Part shown: positions 1 through 7,461 of the stretch, in pieces | How the letters are laid out: every line of letters begins with the position of its first letter | Position numbering within the stretch: position 1 is the stretch's first letter | Assembly (NCBI GenBank): GCA_900753295.1 | Contig: CAADYQ010000060.1 | Span: 1-24,117 of the forward strand | Reading direction: 5' to 3' | Length of the DNA stretch: 24,117 nucleotides | DNA from: Clostridia bacterium | GTDB lineage: Bacteria > Bacillota > Clostridia > Oscillospirales > CAG-272 | The notes under the pieces: model-generated | Databases searched by the model: none | What the model saw: only the letters and a program-made list of their open reading frames with translations | Told to the model about the DNA's origin: nothing | Made by a program: the position numbers and the translations under genes

Positions 1-189
1 GCGCCCGCTACCGAGGCTCCCGTCACCACAGACGGCAAATCTCCCGAGACCGGAGACAACGCCCTCATTCTTGTTGCGGCACTTCTTCTTGTCAGCGCGG
101 TGCTGTGCACGGTGCTGTGCACGGTGCTGTGCACGGTGCTGTGCATGGTTTCTGTTTCGGTATTCCTGCCGAAAAAGAAAAGGATATGA
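1..189 (+). CDS. C-terminal end of a cell-wall-anchored surface protein (partial)
   Basis: Only the last 62 codons are in the window; the gene enters from the left edge in frame 1 and stops with TGA at 187-189. The visible sequence is a Thr/Ala/Pro-rich linker, then SPETGD, a hydrophobic span and a basic tail (PKKKRI). This is the three-part layout of a sortase sorting signal, with SPETG in place of LPXTG, a variant I know from Clostridia surface proteins. The protein would be exported and covalently attached to the wall. The hydrophobic span holds a VLCT repeat encoded by a 12-bp tandem repeat (see 100-147). The next gene starts 9 bp downstream and carries a similar T/A/P/E linker after its lipobox, so the two probably belong to one surface-protein operon. 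What the missing N-terminal part does cannot be said. Confidence 0.7.
   Translation, partial: APATEAPVTTDGKSPETGDNALILVAALLLVSAVLCTVLCTVLCTVLCMVSVSVFLPKKKRI
100..147 (+). repeat. 12-bp tandem repeat, four units, inside the membrane anchor
   Basis: The unit GTGCTGTGCACG occurs at 100-111, 112-123 and 124-135, and once more with one change (ends CATG) at 136-147. It encodes Val-Leu-Cys-Thr, so any gain or loss of a unit keeps the frame but changes the length of the hydrophobic sorting-signal helix by four residues. Confidence 0.9.
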
Positions 190-198
190 CGTGCGGGC

Positions 199-1935
199 AT
201 GAAGCAGATCAAAAACGCTATCGTGTTGATTATCTTTACAGCTATGGCTACCGGTTTTCTGTATTCCTGCAACGGTCGCGGGTGCGGCGAGGTCACAACG
301 TCCGTGCCTGACACGACGCCGGAGGTGACAACGGCGCCTGCCACCGCCGCGCCCGAAACGACCGAGGATGTCTCCTCGTATGCCGCCAACGACATCCGCC
401 GCTGGCGCGATAAGGTCAGGGCGGGCGACTGGGGAATGGCACTTTCCGCCGCCCTTGGCGAGAGCGATTCCGTTTATATCCCCGCGGGGACATACCGCAT
501 GTCTGCGGTCTCGGTCCCATCCGGTAAGACCGTATACGGGGACGGAGCCGAGACAAAGATATATCCGCTCGGCAGTATCCTTTTCGATATAAGCGGAAGC
601 GCCGGGAGCGAGGTCAGGCTTGCCGTGAATATGCCCGATTTTTCGGATACATTAACGCTTACAAGGTCTGTGGGCGCAAAGCCGGGCGATCTTATCTACC
701 TCATGAGCCAGCGCAACTGCACGATACTTGAGGACTGTACGTCAGAATGGGTGCTCGGCAGGTCCTATAAGAGCGGCACGACCTGCTTTTTTGCCGAGTT
801 TTTGACGGTCGCCGAGGTGAGCGGGGACGGCAAAACGATAAAAGCCGAAACAAATACCGTGTTCCCGTTCTACCGCGCCGACGGGAGCGAGGAATCGGTC
901 CCGCGCGCGCCCGAAAAGACGGTTTCCGACTACCCGTATATGCGCGACGGCGCAACGGTATGTCTTGTAAAGCCCGTGCATGACGTGGTGATACGCGACC
1001 TTACCGTTATCGAATGCCGCGGCTCCGCCATAGTCGGAAGCTGGATGCAGAATTGCACCGTTGAGCGCGTAACGGTAAAGTCCGAGGAGAAAAAAGCGCC
1101 CGCGGCGGGGCTTTGCTTCCTGCGCATCTCGGAGGCGCTCGACTGCACCGTAAAGGAATGCAGCTTTCTCGTTCCGCAAAAGCCCGCGGCGTCGCTCCAT
1201 CAAAAAAGCTCAAATTACTCCGACTACAATATCGCGCGTATAACGCGCAGCTACCGCAGCGGCTTTGACGGCTGCTACTCCGATTTTTCAACGCACGCAT
1301 TCCTTATCGGCAAAGCCCACAAAAAAGGCACCTCCTACGGCTGTTACGTTAAAAACTGTACCGCCGAGAATTCGATATGGGGCGGCGTGTATGTTTCGGG
1401 CGGCTGCTATCTGACAACGATAACGGGCAACACCGTTAAAAATTCCGGCCGCGGCATAGTTGCGGCGGGCAGAAGGAACTATATCGCGGATAATGATGTG
1501 ACTCTTTCGCTCAGCCCGCTTACCGATTATTATTATGTACGCACCGCGTCGGGCGGAACGGCGGGCATTGCCCTCATCGAGGGCTGCTCGGTCGATACGG
1601 TGGTGGAAAACAACCGTGTTTCCGAGGCGGCTACGGCTATACTTATCCGCGACGGCTATGAGGAGACCAACATTTTTGAATTCGGTACGGTCACTGTCAG
1701 AGGCAATACGGTGACGGACTGCGTGCGTGCGGTCATGGTATACCGGCATGAGAAAAATGTCGGCGAAAAGCCGTTTTGTCTGATAGTTACGGACAATTCC
1801 TTCTCGGGCGGCGCGGCGGGAACGCGCTTTGCGGGCAAGACCGCTATCGTGCTCGCCACGGCGACTACCGGGGAGATCATCCGGGACAACACATTTGCAA
1901 ATTTCACATCTGAGCTTTACCCCGCAAAAAACTGA
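199..1935 (+). CDS. Beta-helix (pectate-lyase-like fold) lipoprotein
   Basis: This 578-aa protein begins with a lipoprotein signal peptide: basic start MKQIK, hydrophobic core and lipobox LYSC, with the Cys near residue 24. It would be exported and lipid-anchored on the outer face of the membrane. A T/P/A/E-rich linker follows (about residues 32-60). The rest shows right-handed parallel beta-helix character. An early PAGTYR-type turn is typical of pectate-lyase-like folds, and later there are repeated strands with Asn-ladder patterns such as GNTVKNSGRGI and VENNRVSEAA (about residues 250-570). Such folds usually bind or cleave polysaccharides, but I see no clear catalytic signature, so carbohydrate binding or degradation is inference. 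The ribosome binding site is weak (AAAAGGAT, far upstream of the ATG), which may mean translational coupling to the preceding gene. The solute-binding lipoprotein follows 26 bp later. Confidence 0.75.
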   Translation: MKQIKNAIVLIIFTAMATGFLYSCNGRGCGEVTTSVPDTTPEVTTAPATAAPETTEDVSSYAANDIRRWRDKVRAGDWGMALSAALGESDSVYIPAGTYRMSAVSVPSGKTVYGDGAETKIYPLGSILFDISGSAGSEVRLAVNMPDFSDTLTLTRSVGAKPGDLIYLMSQRNCTILEDCTSEWVLGRSYKSGTTCFFAEFLTVAEVSGDGKTIKAETNTVFPFYRADGSEESVPRAPEKTVSDYPYMRDGATVCLVKPVHDVVIRDLTVIECRGSAIVGSWMQNCTVERVTVKSEEKKAPAAGLCFLRISEALDCTVKECSFLVPQKPAASLHQKSSNYSDYNIARITRSYRSGFDGCYSDFSTHAFLIGKAHKKGTSYGCYVKNCTAENSIWGGVYVSGGCYLTTITGNTVKNSGRGIVAAGRRNYIADNDVTLSLSPLTDYYYVRTASGGTAGIALIEGCSVDTVVENNRVSEAATAILIRDGYEETNIFEFGTVTVRGNTVTDCVRAVMVYRHEKNVGEKPFCLIVTDNSFSGGAAGTRFAGKTAIVLATATTGEIIRDNTFANFTSELYPAKN

Positions 1936-1961
1936 GCGGGGGAGCCTAACAGGGGGAAAAT

Positions 1962-3437
1962 ATGAAACACACTGTACGGTACATATCGGCGATCATATCG
2001 CTTATATTACTCGTGGGAGCCTTTGCGGGTTGCGCACCTGCCGGGGTCGGAAACGACAACTCGACCGGCAGCAACAGCACTTCCGCAACGCCGGCGGAGT
2101 CCTCAAGGACCCACGATGAGAACGGTTATATTCTTGACAGCCTGCCCGAAACGCTCAACTTCGGCGGCGAAAAGGTAAAATTCCTTTATTGGAGCGACGC
2201 TCCGTACACCGATTTTGAGGCGGAGGCGAGCGAGGATAAGATAATCAACGCCATAAACACGCGCAACGTGAGCGTGGCTGAAAGACTCGGCATCGAGTTC
2301 GACTGGATAGGCATCCCCGGAAACAATAAAAACCGCGAGTCGTTTGCAACGACAGTGCGCGGCAGCACCGAGACCGGGTCCGGAGATTTTGATATTCTTG
2401 CGGCGCACAGCCTCGTGGGGCAGGATCTTTTCGTCCAGAATCTGCTTTCCGACCTCAATGAAAACAAATATCTTGACTTTGAAAAGCCCTGGTGGCCGCG
2501 TCAGCTCACCGAGGCGGCGTCGGTGCGGGGCAGGCTCGGCTTTGCTTCCGGTGATATCTCCACAAATATGCTCTGGTATATGACGGTCATATTCTATAAC
2601 GTCAGCCTTGCCAAGGAGCAGGGGATAGAGGACCTGCACGACGTTGTGCTTGACGGCAAGTGGACGCTTGAAAAATTCGAAACGGTGATAAAGGATACCT
2701 ACCGCGATATGAATTCGAACGGCATAAAGGACGCCGGCGACACCTTCGGCTTTTACTGCCCCAAGGACACCATCGACTCCTTCCTGTTCGGCAGCGGTAT
2801 CAGAGTCATAGATCACGATGCCGACGGCAACCCGCGCATTTCCGACGATTACGGCAGTGAAAAGACTATAAAGCTCGTTGAGCGGCTTTGCAAGACATTT
2901 TATGATACGAACGATGCCATGACCGGAAGCGCGTACAACGGCACGCGCTTTGCCGGCGGCGAGTATATGCTTTATTCCGCCTATGCCCACAACGCGGCGA
3001 TCCAGTTCAAGGATGTTTCCTTTGACATGAGCGTACTGCCCTTCCCGAAGTATGACGCGGAGCAGGAGGACTACATAACCACCGAGTCGTTCAGCTATTC
3101 CATCTATATGATCCCCGATGACGCCAAAAACAAGGATATGTCGGGCGCTGTGATGGAGGCGCTGGCATCTGCGGCATACCGCACGACCACGCCCGCGATC
3201 TTTGAGGTCTCGCTTAAGTCGAGATACGCGCTCAACAACAAGACGGCGCAGGTGTACGATCTTATAAGAGGCAATATCTGCTTCGATCTCGGTCGTATGT
3301 TCGGCGCCAACCTTGATAACAAAACGCACGTTGCGTTCCGCAATTCCATAGCAAACAACAATCCCGCGTGGGCGGTCACTTATGCCGGACTCAAGAGCGT
3401 GCTTGAGGCAAAGCTGAAGGACCTTTTCGGTAACTGA
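1962..3437 (+). CDS. ABC transporter extracellular solute-binding lipoprotein
   Basis: This 491-aa protein has a lipoprotein signal peptide with lipobox AFAGC (Cys near residue 24) and a Ser/Thr/Asn-rich linker. A two-lobed solute-binding core begins around NFGGEKVKFLYW. Segments such as GDFDILAAHS, the WWP/W-rich hinge region and GKWTLEKFE fit family 1 (oligosaccharide-type) binding proteins of Clostridia. It would capture a sugar or glycan fragment and hand it to a membrane permease. No permease or ATPase gene is adjacent, so it is an orphan here and must rely on a transporter encoded elsewhere, or have a sensing role. A good Shine-Dalgarno (AGGGGGA) lies just upstream of the ATG. The kinase gene follows after 9 bp. 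The family call is firm; the ligand is unknown. Confidence 0.85.
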   Translation: MKHTVRYISAIISLILLVGAFAGCAPAGVGNDNSTGSNSTSATPAESSRTHDENGYILDSLPETLNFGGEKVKFLYWSDAPYTDFEAEASEDKIINAINTRNVSVAERLGIEFDWIGIPGNNKNRESFATTVRGSTETGSGDFDILAAHSLVGQDLFVQNLLSDLNENKYLDFEKPWWPRQLTEAASVRGRLGFASGDISTNMLWYMTVIFYNVSLAKEQGIEDLHDVVLDGKWTLEKFETVIKDTYRDMNSNGIKDAGDTFGFYCPKDTIDSFLFGSGIRVIDHDADGNPRISDDYGSEKTIKLVERLCKTFYDTNDAMTGSAYNGTRFAGGEYMLYSAYAHNAAIQFKDVSFDMSVLPFPKYDAEQEDYITTESFSYSIYMIPDDAKNKDMSGAVMEALASAAYRTTTPAIFEVSLKSRYALNNKTAQVYDLIRGNICFDLGRMFGANLDNKTHVAFRNSIANNNPAWAVTYAGLKSVLEAKLKDLFGN

Positions 3438-3446
3438 GGAGGAAGT

Positions 3447-4796
3447 ATGTATATAGCCATTGATGCAGGCAGCAGCTTTTTGAAATTCGGGCTGATAGAC
3501 GTGTCCTGCGGCAATGTTTCTGTCGTCGAAAAGGAAAGACGCGCGGTCGTGCGTGCCGCAACGCCGCATCCGTATCAGTATGAATACGATGTGGAAAATA
3601 TCGCAGCCGAGGTGCGCGGATATATCGACCGCACCGCCACGCGTATGCCCGTAGAGGGGATACTTATCACCACACAGATGCACGGCTCGGTGCTTAAAAA
3701 CACACAAAGCGGAGAGACTTCCAATTATATATCCTGGCAGGATGAGCGCTGCCTTGCCGTCCGTGACGGCGAGAGCAGCCTTGATCGCCTGCGCCGGATA
3801 ATTCCCGCCGATGTTATAGCGCTCAGCGGGATGAGGCTCAAGTGCGAGATGGCACTGTGCAATCTTTACGCCAAGGCGGCGGAGGAGGGACTTGACCTTT
3901 CGCACGGGTACGAGGTGTTCACGCTCGGCTCCTACATAATAAACAGCCTTTGCGGTAGCAACGTCACGCATATCACCAATGCCGTGCCTACGGGATTTTT
4001 CAGACTCGCGGACGGCGCGCCGAACCGCGAGCTGCTCGCTGCGGTCGGAATGGAGGGGCTTGCGCTGCCACAGGTGAGCCGCGAGCTTGGACCTTGCGGA
4101 GAGTACCGCACCGCGTCCGGTGTCGCCATACCGGTCTATCCCGATATCGGAGATCAGCAGGTCTCTATGCTCGGCGGTGGCATCGACGAAGGCAGCCTCA
4201 ATATAAATATAGGCACCGCCACGCAGATGTCGGCGATATGCCGCGATCCGGACGACGGATTTTACGGCAGCATCTACGAAGTGCGCCCGTACTTTGACGG
4301 CAGGTACTTAAGAACGGTAACAAAGTTGCCGGGCGGGCGCTCGCTCCAGGTCATAGCGGGTCTGTTCGCGGACGCCGTGCGCACATTCACGGGAGCCGAG
4401 CCGGGCTTTCCCGAGATATGGGACAGGATAATGGAGCTTGCCGGCGGCGAAACGACGCTGGACGTAAAAACCGGATTTTTCTGCGGTTTGCTCTTCAACG
4501 AGGGAGCCGTAAAGAATATCGACTCCTCCAACCTTACCTGCCGCGATATCGTTTGCGGGGCGTTTTACGATCTTGCGCGCGTTTTTGACGGAATATTGCC
4601 CGTCATCGACCCGGGACGGGACGCCGGGCGGATCGTGATCTGCGGTAAATTCGGAGAGGTCGTAAGAGCCTACATGGAAAAAATGACGAACGCGTCAGCG
4701 TACCGCATAGACACATCGGCATCGTCCGATGACAGCTTTGCGGGACTCGGCAATCTGGTCATCGCCGGCGAATGCCGTAAAGATAAACGGAGATAA
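3447..4796 (+). CDS. FGGY-family carbohydrate kinase
   Basis: This 449-aa cytoplasmic kinase would phosphorylate a sugar or sugar alcohol with ATP. The N-terminus has the phosphate-1 motif of the actin-like ATPase fold (AIDAGSS, residues 4-10). TTQMHG (residues 75-80) and a WQDER segment near residue 97 line the sugar site in this family. PDIGDQQVSMLGGG carries the likely catalytic base Asp236. Further on, NINIGTATQ resembles the second phosphate motif, and ICGKFG near the C-terminus fits the adenosine region. Length is at the short end of the family. Sequence style is nearest to sedoheptulokinase/xylulokinase-like members, but I cannot assign a substrate. The Shine-Dalgarno GAGGAGG overlaps the end of the preceding gene, and the aldolase gene begins 2 bp after the stop, so kinase and aldolase are co-translated. 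Confidence 0.85.
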   Translation: MYIAIDAGSSFLKFGLIDVSCGNVSVVEKERRAVVRAATPHPYQYEYDVENIAAEVRGYIDRTATRMPVEGILITTQMHGSVLKNTQSGETSNYISWQDERCLAVRDGESSLDRLRRIIPADVIALSGMRLKCEMALCNLYAKAAEEGLDLSHGYEVFTLGSYIINSLCGSNVTHITNAVPTGFFRLADGAPNRELLAAVGMEGLALPQVSRELGPCGEYRTASGVAIPVYPDIGDQQVSMLGGGIDEGSLNINIGTATQMSAICRDPDDGFYGSIYEVRPYFDGRYLRTVTKLPGGRSLQVIAGLFADAVRTFTGAEPGFPEIWDRIMELAGGETTLDVKTGFFCGLLFNEGAVKNIDSSNLTCRDIVCGAFYDLARVFDGILPVIDPGRDAGRIVICGKFGEVVRAYMEKMTNASAYRIDTSASSDDSFAGLGNLVIAGECRKDKRR

Positions 4797-4798
4797 CT

Positions 4799-5545
4799 AT
4801 GCAGAACAAAGAAATTATTGCGGGAAGTATGCTCAGCGAGGTCTGCTTTCCCAACATTGCAATGATGTACAAAAATGCCGGAATGGACTTTTCCATCATC
4901 GACTGCGAGCACGGCGCGTTTGATTACAGCCAGGTCGCCGCGCTTGTGACGGCGTTCAGGCTGTCCGGCGTGCGGGCGATAGTCCGCGTACCCGAGATAA
5001 GACGCGAGCCGGTAACAAAATATCTCGATATGGGTGCCGACGGTCTGCTTGCCCCCATGGTAAAGGACGCCGCCGATGCCGGGAGGCTGGTCGGCTTCGG
5101 CAAATATCAGCCCGTCGGCAACCGCGGACTTTCCATAAACCGCGCGCACAGCAGGTACGCTCCAGGCAATATGACCGAATACATTGCCGCAGCCAACAGG
5201 CGCGTGAAGCTGTATGTTCAGATAGAGCTTGTCAGCGCGCTTGCGGATGTCGAGAACATCGCGCACGTCGAGGGTGTGGACGGGCTGTTTGTCGGACCGA
5301 CCGATCTTTCAATGGCGCTCGGCGTATTCGGCGGGCTGGATTCGCCCGCTTTGCTTGATGCCTGCCGCCGCGTGGCTGAGGTAGCCGCCTCGGTCGGCAA
5401 GCCCTCCGGGATCATTACCGGAAATACCGGACTCATACAGGCGTGCCGCGGATACGGCATGAGTATGTTCTGCATGGGCAGCGAGACGCGCCTTTTGTCA
5501 TCCGGACTCTGCGGCATCGCAGATAAGCTTTCGGACATACGATGA
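4799..5545 (+). CDS. HpcH/HpaI aldolase family protein
   Basis: This 248-aa protein is a class II (divalent metal) aldolase of the HpcH/HpaI/2-dehydro-3-deoxyglucarate aldolase family. These enzymes reversibly cleave 2-keto-3-deoxy acids to pyruvate and an aldehyde in the cytoplasm. Visible family signatures are IIDCEHGAFDY (catalytic His region, about residues 33-43), VRVPE (active-site Arg), the metal ligand Glu in VQIELVSA, and Asp in VGPTDLSMALG. Length is normal for the family. With the neighbouring sugar kinase and binding protein it suggests a sugar or sugar-acid breakdown route, though known HpcH aldolases act on unphosphorylated substrates. The kinase and aldolase may therefore serve separate steps. 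GGAG sits just before the start codon. A perfect 18-bp palindrome follows 22 bp after the stop. Confidence 0.85.
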   Translation: MQNKEIIAGSMLSEVCFPNIAMMYKNAGMDFSIIDCEHGAFDYSQVAALVTAFRLSGVRAIVRVPEIRREPVTKYLDMGADGLLAPMVKDAADAGRLVGFGKYQPVGNRGLSINRAHSRYAPGNMTEYIAAANRRVKLYVQIELVSALADVENIAHVEGVDGLFVGPTDLSMALGVFGGLDSPALLDACRRVAEVAASVGKPSGIITGNTGLIQACRGYGMSMFCMGSETRLLSSGLCGIADKLSDIR

Positions 5546-5567
5546 TGCGCGGGGCTGTTATGTAAAA

Positions 5568-5604
5568 CGGGGTGTAAAAAATCAATTTGATTTTTTACAC
5601 CCCG
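5568..5604. repeat. Perfect 18-bp palindrome after the aldolase gene
   Basis: CGGGGTGTAAAAAATCAA (5568-5585) and its exact reverse complement (5587-5604) are separated by one base. The right arm holds a run of six T, so it can act as a terminator in either direction. It is related to the hairpins at 5738-5772 and 11088-11122, which share the layout G-rich foot, TGT, A-run, TC. Confidence 0.8.
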
Positions 5605-5613
5605 ACGCCTTGT

Positions 5614-5736
5614 TCTCGGCGGCTGAACACCGCCGTTTTGCCGCCAAGAAACGCTAACGGCGAAAAACAAAGATACGGGTCGGCAAAACCGACCAAGAGC
5701 GCACCAAAAATGCCGGTATCCCGACCGGCATTTTTT
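5614..5736 (+). repeat. Dispersed intergenic repeat, copy A
   Basis: This block of about 120 bp recurs in inverted orientation at 7433-7543. Shared segments include CTCGGCGGCTGAAC, CCGCCGTTTTGCCG, AAAGATAC, GCAAAACCGA and CAAAAATGCCGG. It contains two hairpins: CGGCGG/CCGCCG near the start and the strong terminator at 5706-5736. Copy B restores an extra pair in the first stem (loop CTGAACA in A, TGAAC in B), which hints at conserved RNA structure. No coding potential is apparent. The two copies enclose the IS30 remnant and the XRE gene. Confidence 0.75.
5706..5736 (+). terminator. Rho-independent terminator at the end of repeat copy A
   Basis: AAAAATGCCGGT (5706-5717), loop ATCCCG, then ACCGGCATTTTT (5724-5735) and one further T give a perfect 12-bp stem ending in a T-run. 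Confidence 0.8.
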
Positions 5737-5737
5737 A

Positions 5738-5772
5738 GTGGGTGTTAAAAACATCGAGTTTTTAACACCCAC
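5738..5772 (-). terminator. Hairpin after the GntR gene remnant
   Basis: GTGGGTGTTAAAAAC (5738-5752) and its exact reverse complement (5758-5772) enclose a 5-nt loop. It lies directly downstream, on the minus strand, of the broken GntR gene end, exactly where the intact GntR gene has its hairpin (11088-11122). Confidence 0.6.
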
Positions 5773-6064
5773 ATTTTATTCTTCCGAGCCATTTTCGATC
5801 AGCTCCATGGCGATAAGGGCTTTTCTTCTCACAACCGTTGCATACAAACTGAGCCTTCAGAAGTTTAGGGCACACTTCGTCTGTTCGTACAAATGAATTG
5901 GTGTACGGTCCTGTGTGGATCTTCACTTCTCGGGAGATCGTTGTTTGGCTTTTTCCTATCCGTTCTCCGATCGCCTTGAAGGTCATTCCCTTGCTTAAGC
6001 ATTCTTGAATCTCGATACGATCATCAAGCGTCATGTGCTTGTTTTTCTTTTCGTTCTTTTTCAT
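5762..6064 (-). pseudogene. Truncated IS30-family transposase (N-terminal HTH only)
   Basis: The open frame encodes 100 aa. Residues 1-80 match the start of IS30-family transposases: HMTLDDRIEIQECLSKGMT, KAIGERIGKSQTTISREVK (helix-turn-helix that binds the IS ends), then CPKLLKAQFVCNGCEKK, a Cys-rich motif usual before the catalytic domain. The DDE catalytic domain is absent. From about position 5825 downward the DNA is the end of a GntR gene read in the wrong frame, so the last 20 residues are not transposase. An intact IS30 transposase is about 300-350 aa, so this is a dead remnant, though the DNA-binding half could still be made. A strong Shine-Dalgarno (AAAAGGAGG) precedes the ATG but lies in the loop of a 7-bp inverted repeat (6066-6089). 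Confidence 0.8.
5776..5823 (-). pseudogene. Last 16 codons of a GntR regulator gene (remnant)
   Basis: On the minus strand this reads KALIAMELIENGSEE and then TAA. The intact GntR gene at 10408-11082 ends KALIAMELIEKDSEE plus TAA. Over 5771-5825 the DNA differs from the end of that gene by only two bases, and similarity continues into the downstream hairpin. The remnant lies convergent to the aldolase gene. This suggests that the sugar operon once had its own GntR regulator, or a duplicate of the gene at 10408, which was cut when the IS30-like sequence arrived. The frame differs from that of the IS30 fragment upstream. Confidence 0.75.
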
Positions 6065-6065
6065 T

Positions 6066-6089
6066 GTCTGAGTCCTCCTTTTCTCAGAC
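6066..6089 (-). promoter_or_regulatory. Hairpin around the IS30 transposase ribosome binding site
   Basis: GTCTGAG (6066-6072) and CTCAGAC (6083-6089) are exact inverted repeats. The 10-base loop contains the minus-strand AAAAGGAGGA Shine-Dalgarno. Such hairpins are known to restrict transposase translation from read-through transcripts in some insertion sequences; that role here is inferred. Confidence 0.5.
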
Positions 6090-6202
6090 TTAATTGTATC
6101 ACATGATCCTTCTCACACTAAACGCAACCCTAAATTGCACTGTTGCATTTACTTTGAGAATTTACGTCAACCGAGAGTTGAGTCGACCGGCGCGCGGGTG
6201 CC

Positions 6203-6231
6203 TTGACATGGCGGCGTCTGCCGTATATAAT
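6203..6231 (+). promoter_or_regulatory. Perfect sigma-A promoter of the XRE gene at 6279
   Basis: TTGACA (6203-6208), 17-bp spacer, TATAAT (6226-6231). Short inverted repeats TGACA (6204-6208) and TGTCA (6234-6238) bracket the promoter and could be an operator. Confidence 0.85.
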
Positions 6232-6278
6232 GGTGTCAGAGCACCGGTGATCCGATTTTTTGAAGCAAGGAGATCGAT

Positions 6279-7385
6279 ATGGACTTATTTATCGGAGAAA
6301 ACATAAAGCGTCTGCGCCGTGAAAGAGGACTCACGCAGGAGACGTTGGCTGAACGTCTGCATATCTCTGCCGCAGCCGTTTCAAAATGGGAGCGCGGCGA
6401 GAGCGTTCCGGATATCGGGATGCTATTGCCGCTCGCATCATACTTCAACGTATCCTCCGACGAGCTGCTCGGGCTTAATGCCGCCAAAGCAAAGGAAAAG
6501 ATAAAAGCCGTTTTTGAGGAGCGGGACCGTTTGTCCGCGCTCGGCAAGGAGCGCGAGGCGTTCGATCTGATCGCGAATGCGCACAGAGAATTCCCCGATT
6601 ATTGGCTGCTGACGGAGGACTACATGTGGAAGCTCGTCTATGATCCGTACACGGAGGATAGACGGGGCGATGCCGCGCATAAAGAAGAGCTGTACGCTCT
6701 TTGCGGGCGGGTACTTGACGAGTGTCAGGTGGACCGGGTGCGTTATTCCGCGCTGAACATTCTTGAAGGGCTGTACGAGCTGGACGGAAGACGGGACAAG
6801 GCGATGGAAACGCTCAAGCGCTTTCCTAACCTGTACTACACTCGGGAAAACCTGCTTCCGCTGTTTTATGACGAGGGCTCCGACGAATGGCGGCAGGCTG
6901 TACGCTCCAAGATCGCGGTATTTGCCGAGGCTATCATGACTGACATCCGCGATCTGGCACTTAAAACAGCAGAGCCGCATGAGTCGATTCGCATTCTGAA
7001 AAAAGCAGTCGCACTGTGCGAGCTGGTGTACGATGAGGGAGACTATTGCTTCTCGTATACACGTCTGTCCGATCTGTACATTTTTATAGCACACCGGTAC
7101 GTCAGAGTCCGCGATATCGACGCGGCGCTCGACTGCTTTGAAAAGGGCTTCATGTATGCCAAGGCATATGACGAGCTTCCGCTGACAGATACGCATACAT
7201 CATTCCTTGTCCGCGGCAACGTCTATGACAAACGCAACACAAGCTCTATGACCGACCGGAAAAAGGTCGCGGAGGAGCTGGGGCACCTTCTTGAAAGCGA
7301 TTCCTATCGGCAACTGAAGGATAACGAGCGAATGAAGGCACTGGTCGCCGCATTCCTGCCGCTCTGCGGAGAGAAAGCACTCTGA
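6279..7385 (+). CDS. XRE-family HTH regulator with long helical C-terminal domain
   Basis: This 368-aa cytoplasmic DNA-binding protein has a Cro/CI-type helix-turn-helix at about residues 7-61: IGENIKRLRRERGLTQETLA, then HISAAAVSKWERGESVPDI, ending in SSDELLGL. The remaining 300 residues are alpha-helical and rich in aromatic and charged residues, with a TPR-like rhythm (AFDLIANAHREFPDYW and similar). In this family that part usually senses a ligand or partner, but none is identifiable here. It is monocistronic, with a perfect promoter (6203-6231), Shine-Dalgarno AAGGAGA 5 bp before the ATG and a terminator at 7433-7461. It shares the same layout with the protein at 11204-12016, and both genes sit between inverted repeats. 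Target genes are unknown; autoregulation is plausible. Confidence 0.85.
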   Translation: MDLFIGENIKRLRRERGLTQETLAERLHISAAAVSKWERGESVPDIGMLLPLASYFNVSSDELLGLNAAKAKEKIKAVFEERDRLSALGKEREAFDLIANAHREFPDYWLLTEDYMWKLVYDPYTEDRRGDAAHKEELYALCGRVLDECQVDRVRYSALNILEGLYELDGRRDKAMETLKRFPNLYYTRENLLPLFYDEGSDEWRQAVRSKIAVFAEAIMTDIRDLALKTAEPHESIRILKKAVALCELVYDEGDYCFSYTRLSDLYIFIAHRYVRVRDIDAALDCFEKGFMYAKAYDELPLTDTHTSFLVRGNVYDKRNTSSMTDRKKVAEELGHLLESDSYRQLKDNERMKALVAAFLPLCGEKAL

Positions 7386-7432
7386 GGGCACCGCCGCGAG
7401 TTTCAAATGGCTGTTAAAAGCCCGACGTCTTT

Positions 7433-7461
7433 AAAATACCGGTCCGGGTCCCGGCATTTTT
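7433..7461 (+). terminator. Terminator of the XRE gene within repeat copy B
   Basis: AAAATACCGG (7433-7442) pairs with CCGGCATTTT (7451-7460) with one mismatch, followed by T. It corresponds to the terminator hairpin of copy A and may work in both directions. Confidence 0.65.

Noticed and set aside
2103..3971. 622-codon open frame on the minus strand
   Set aside because: It lies opposite the solute-binding protein and kinase genes, has low-complexity His/Arg/Val-rich text and no domain, and is a mirror of GC-rich codon use.
6120..6175. Possible terminal inverted repeat of the IS30 element around GCACTGTTGCATTTAC
   Set aside because: The text resembles an IS30-type end, but the matching right end is lost, so the boundary cannot be shown.
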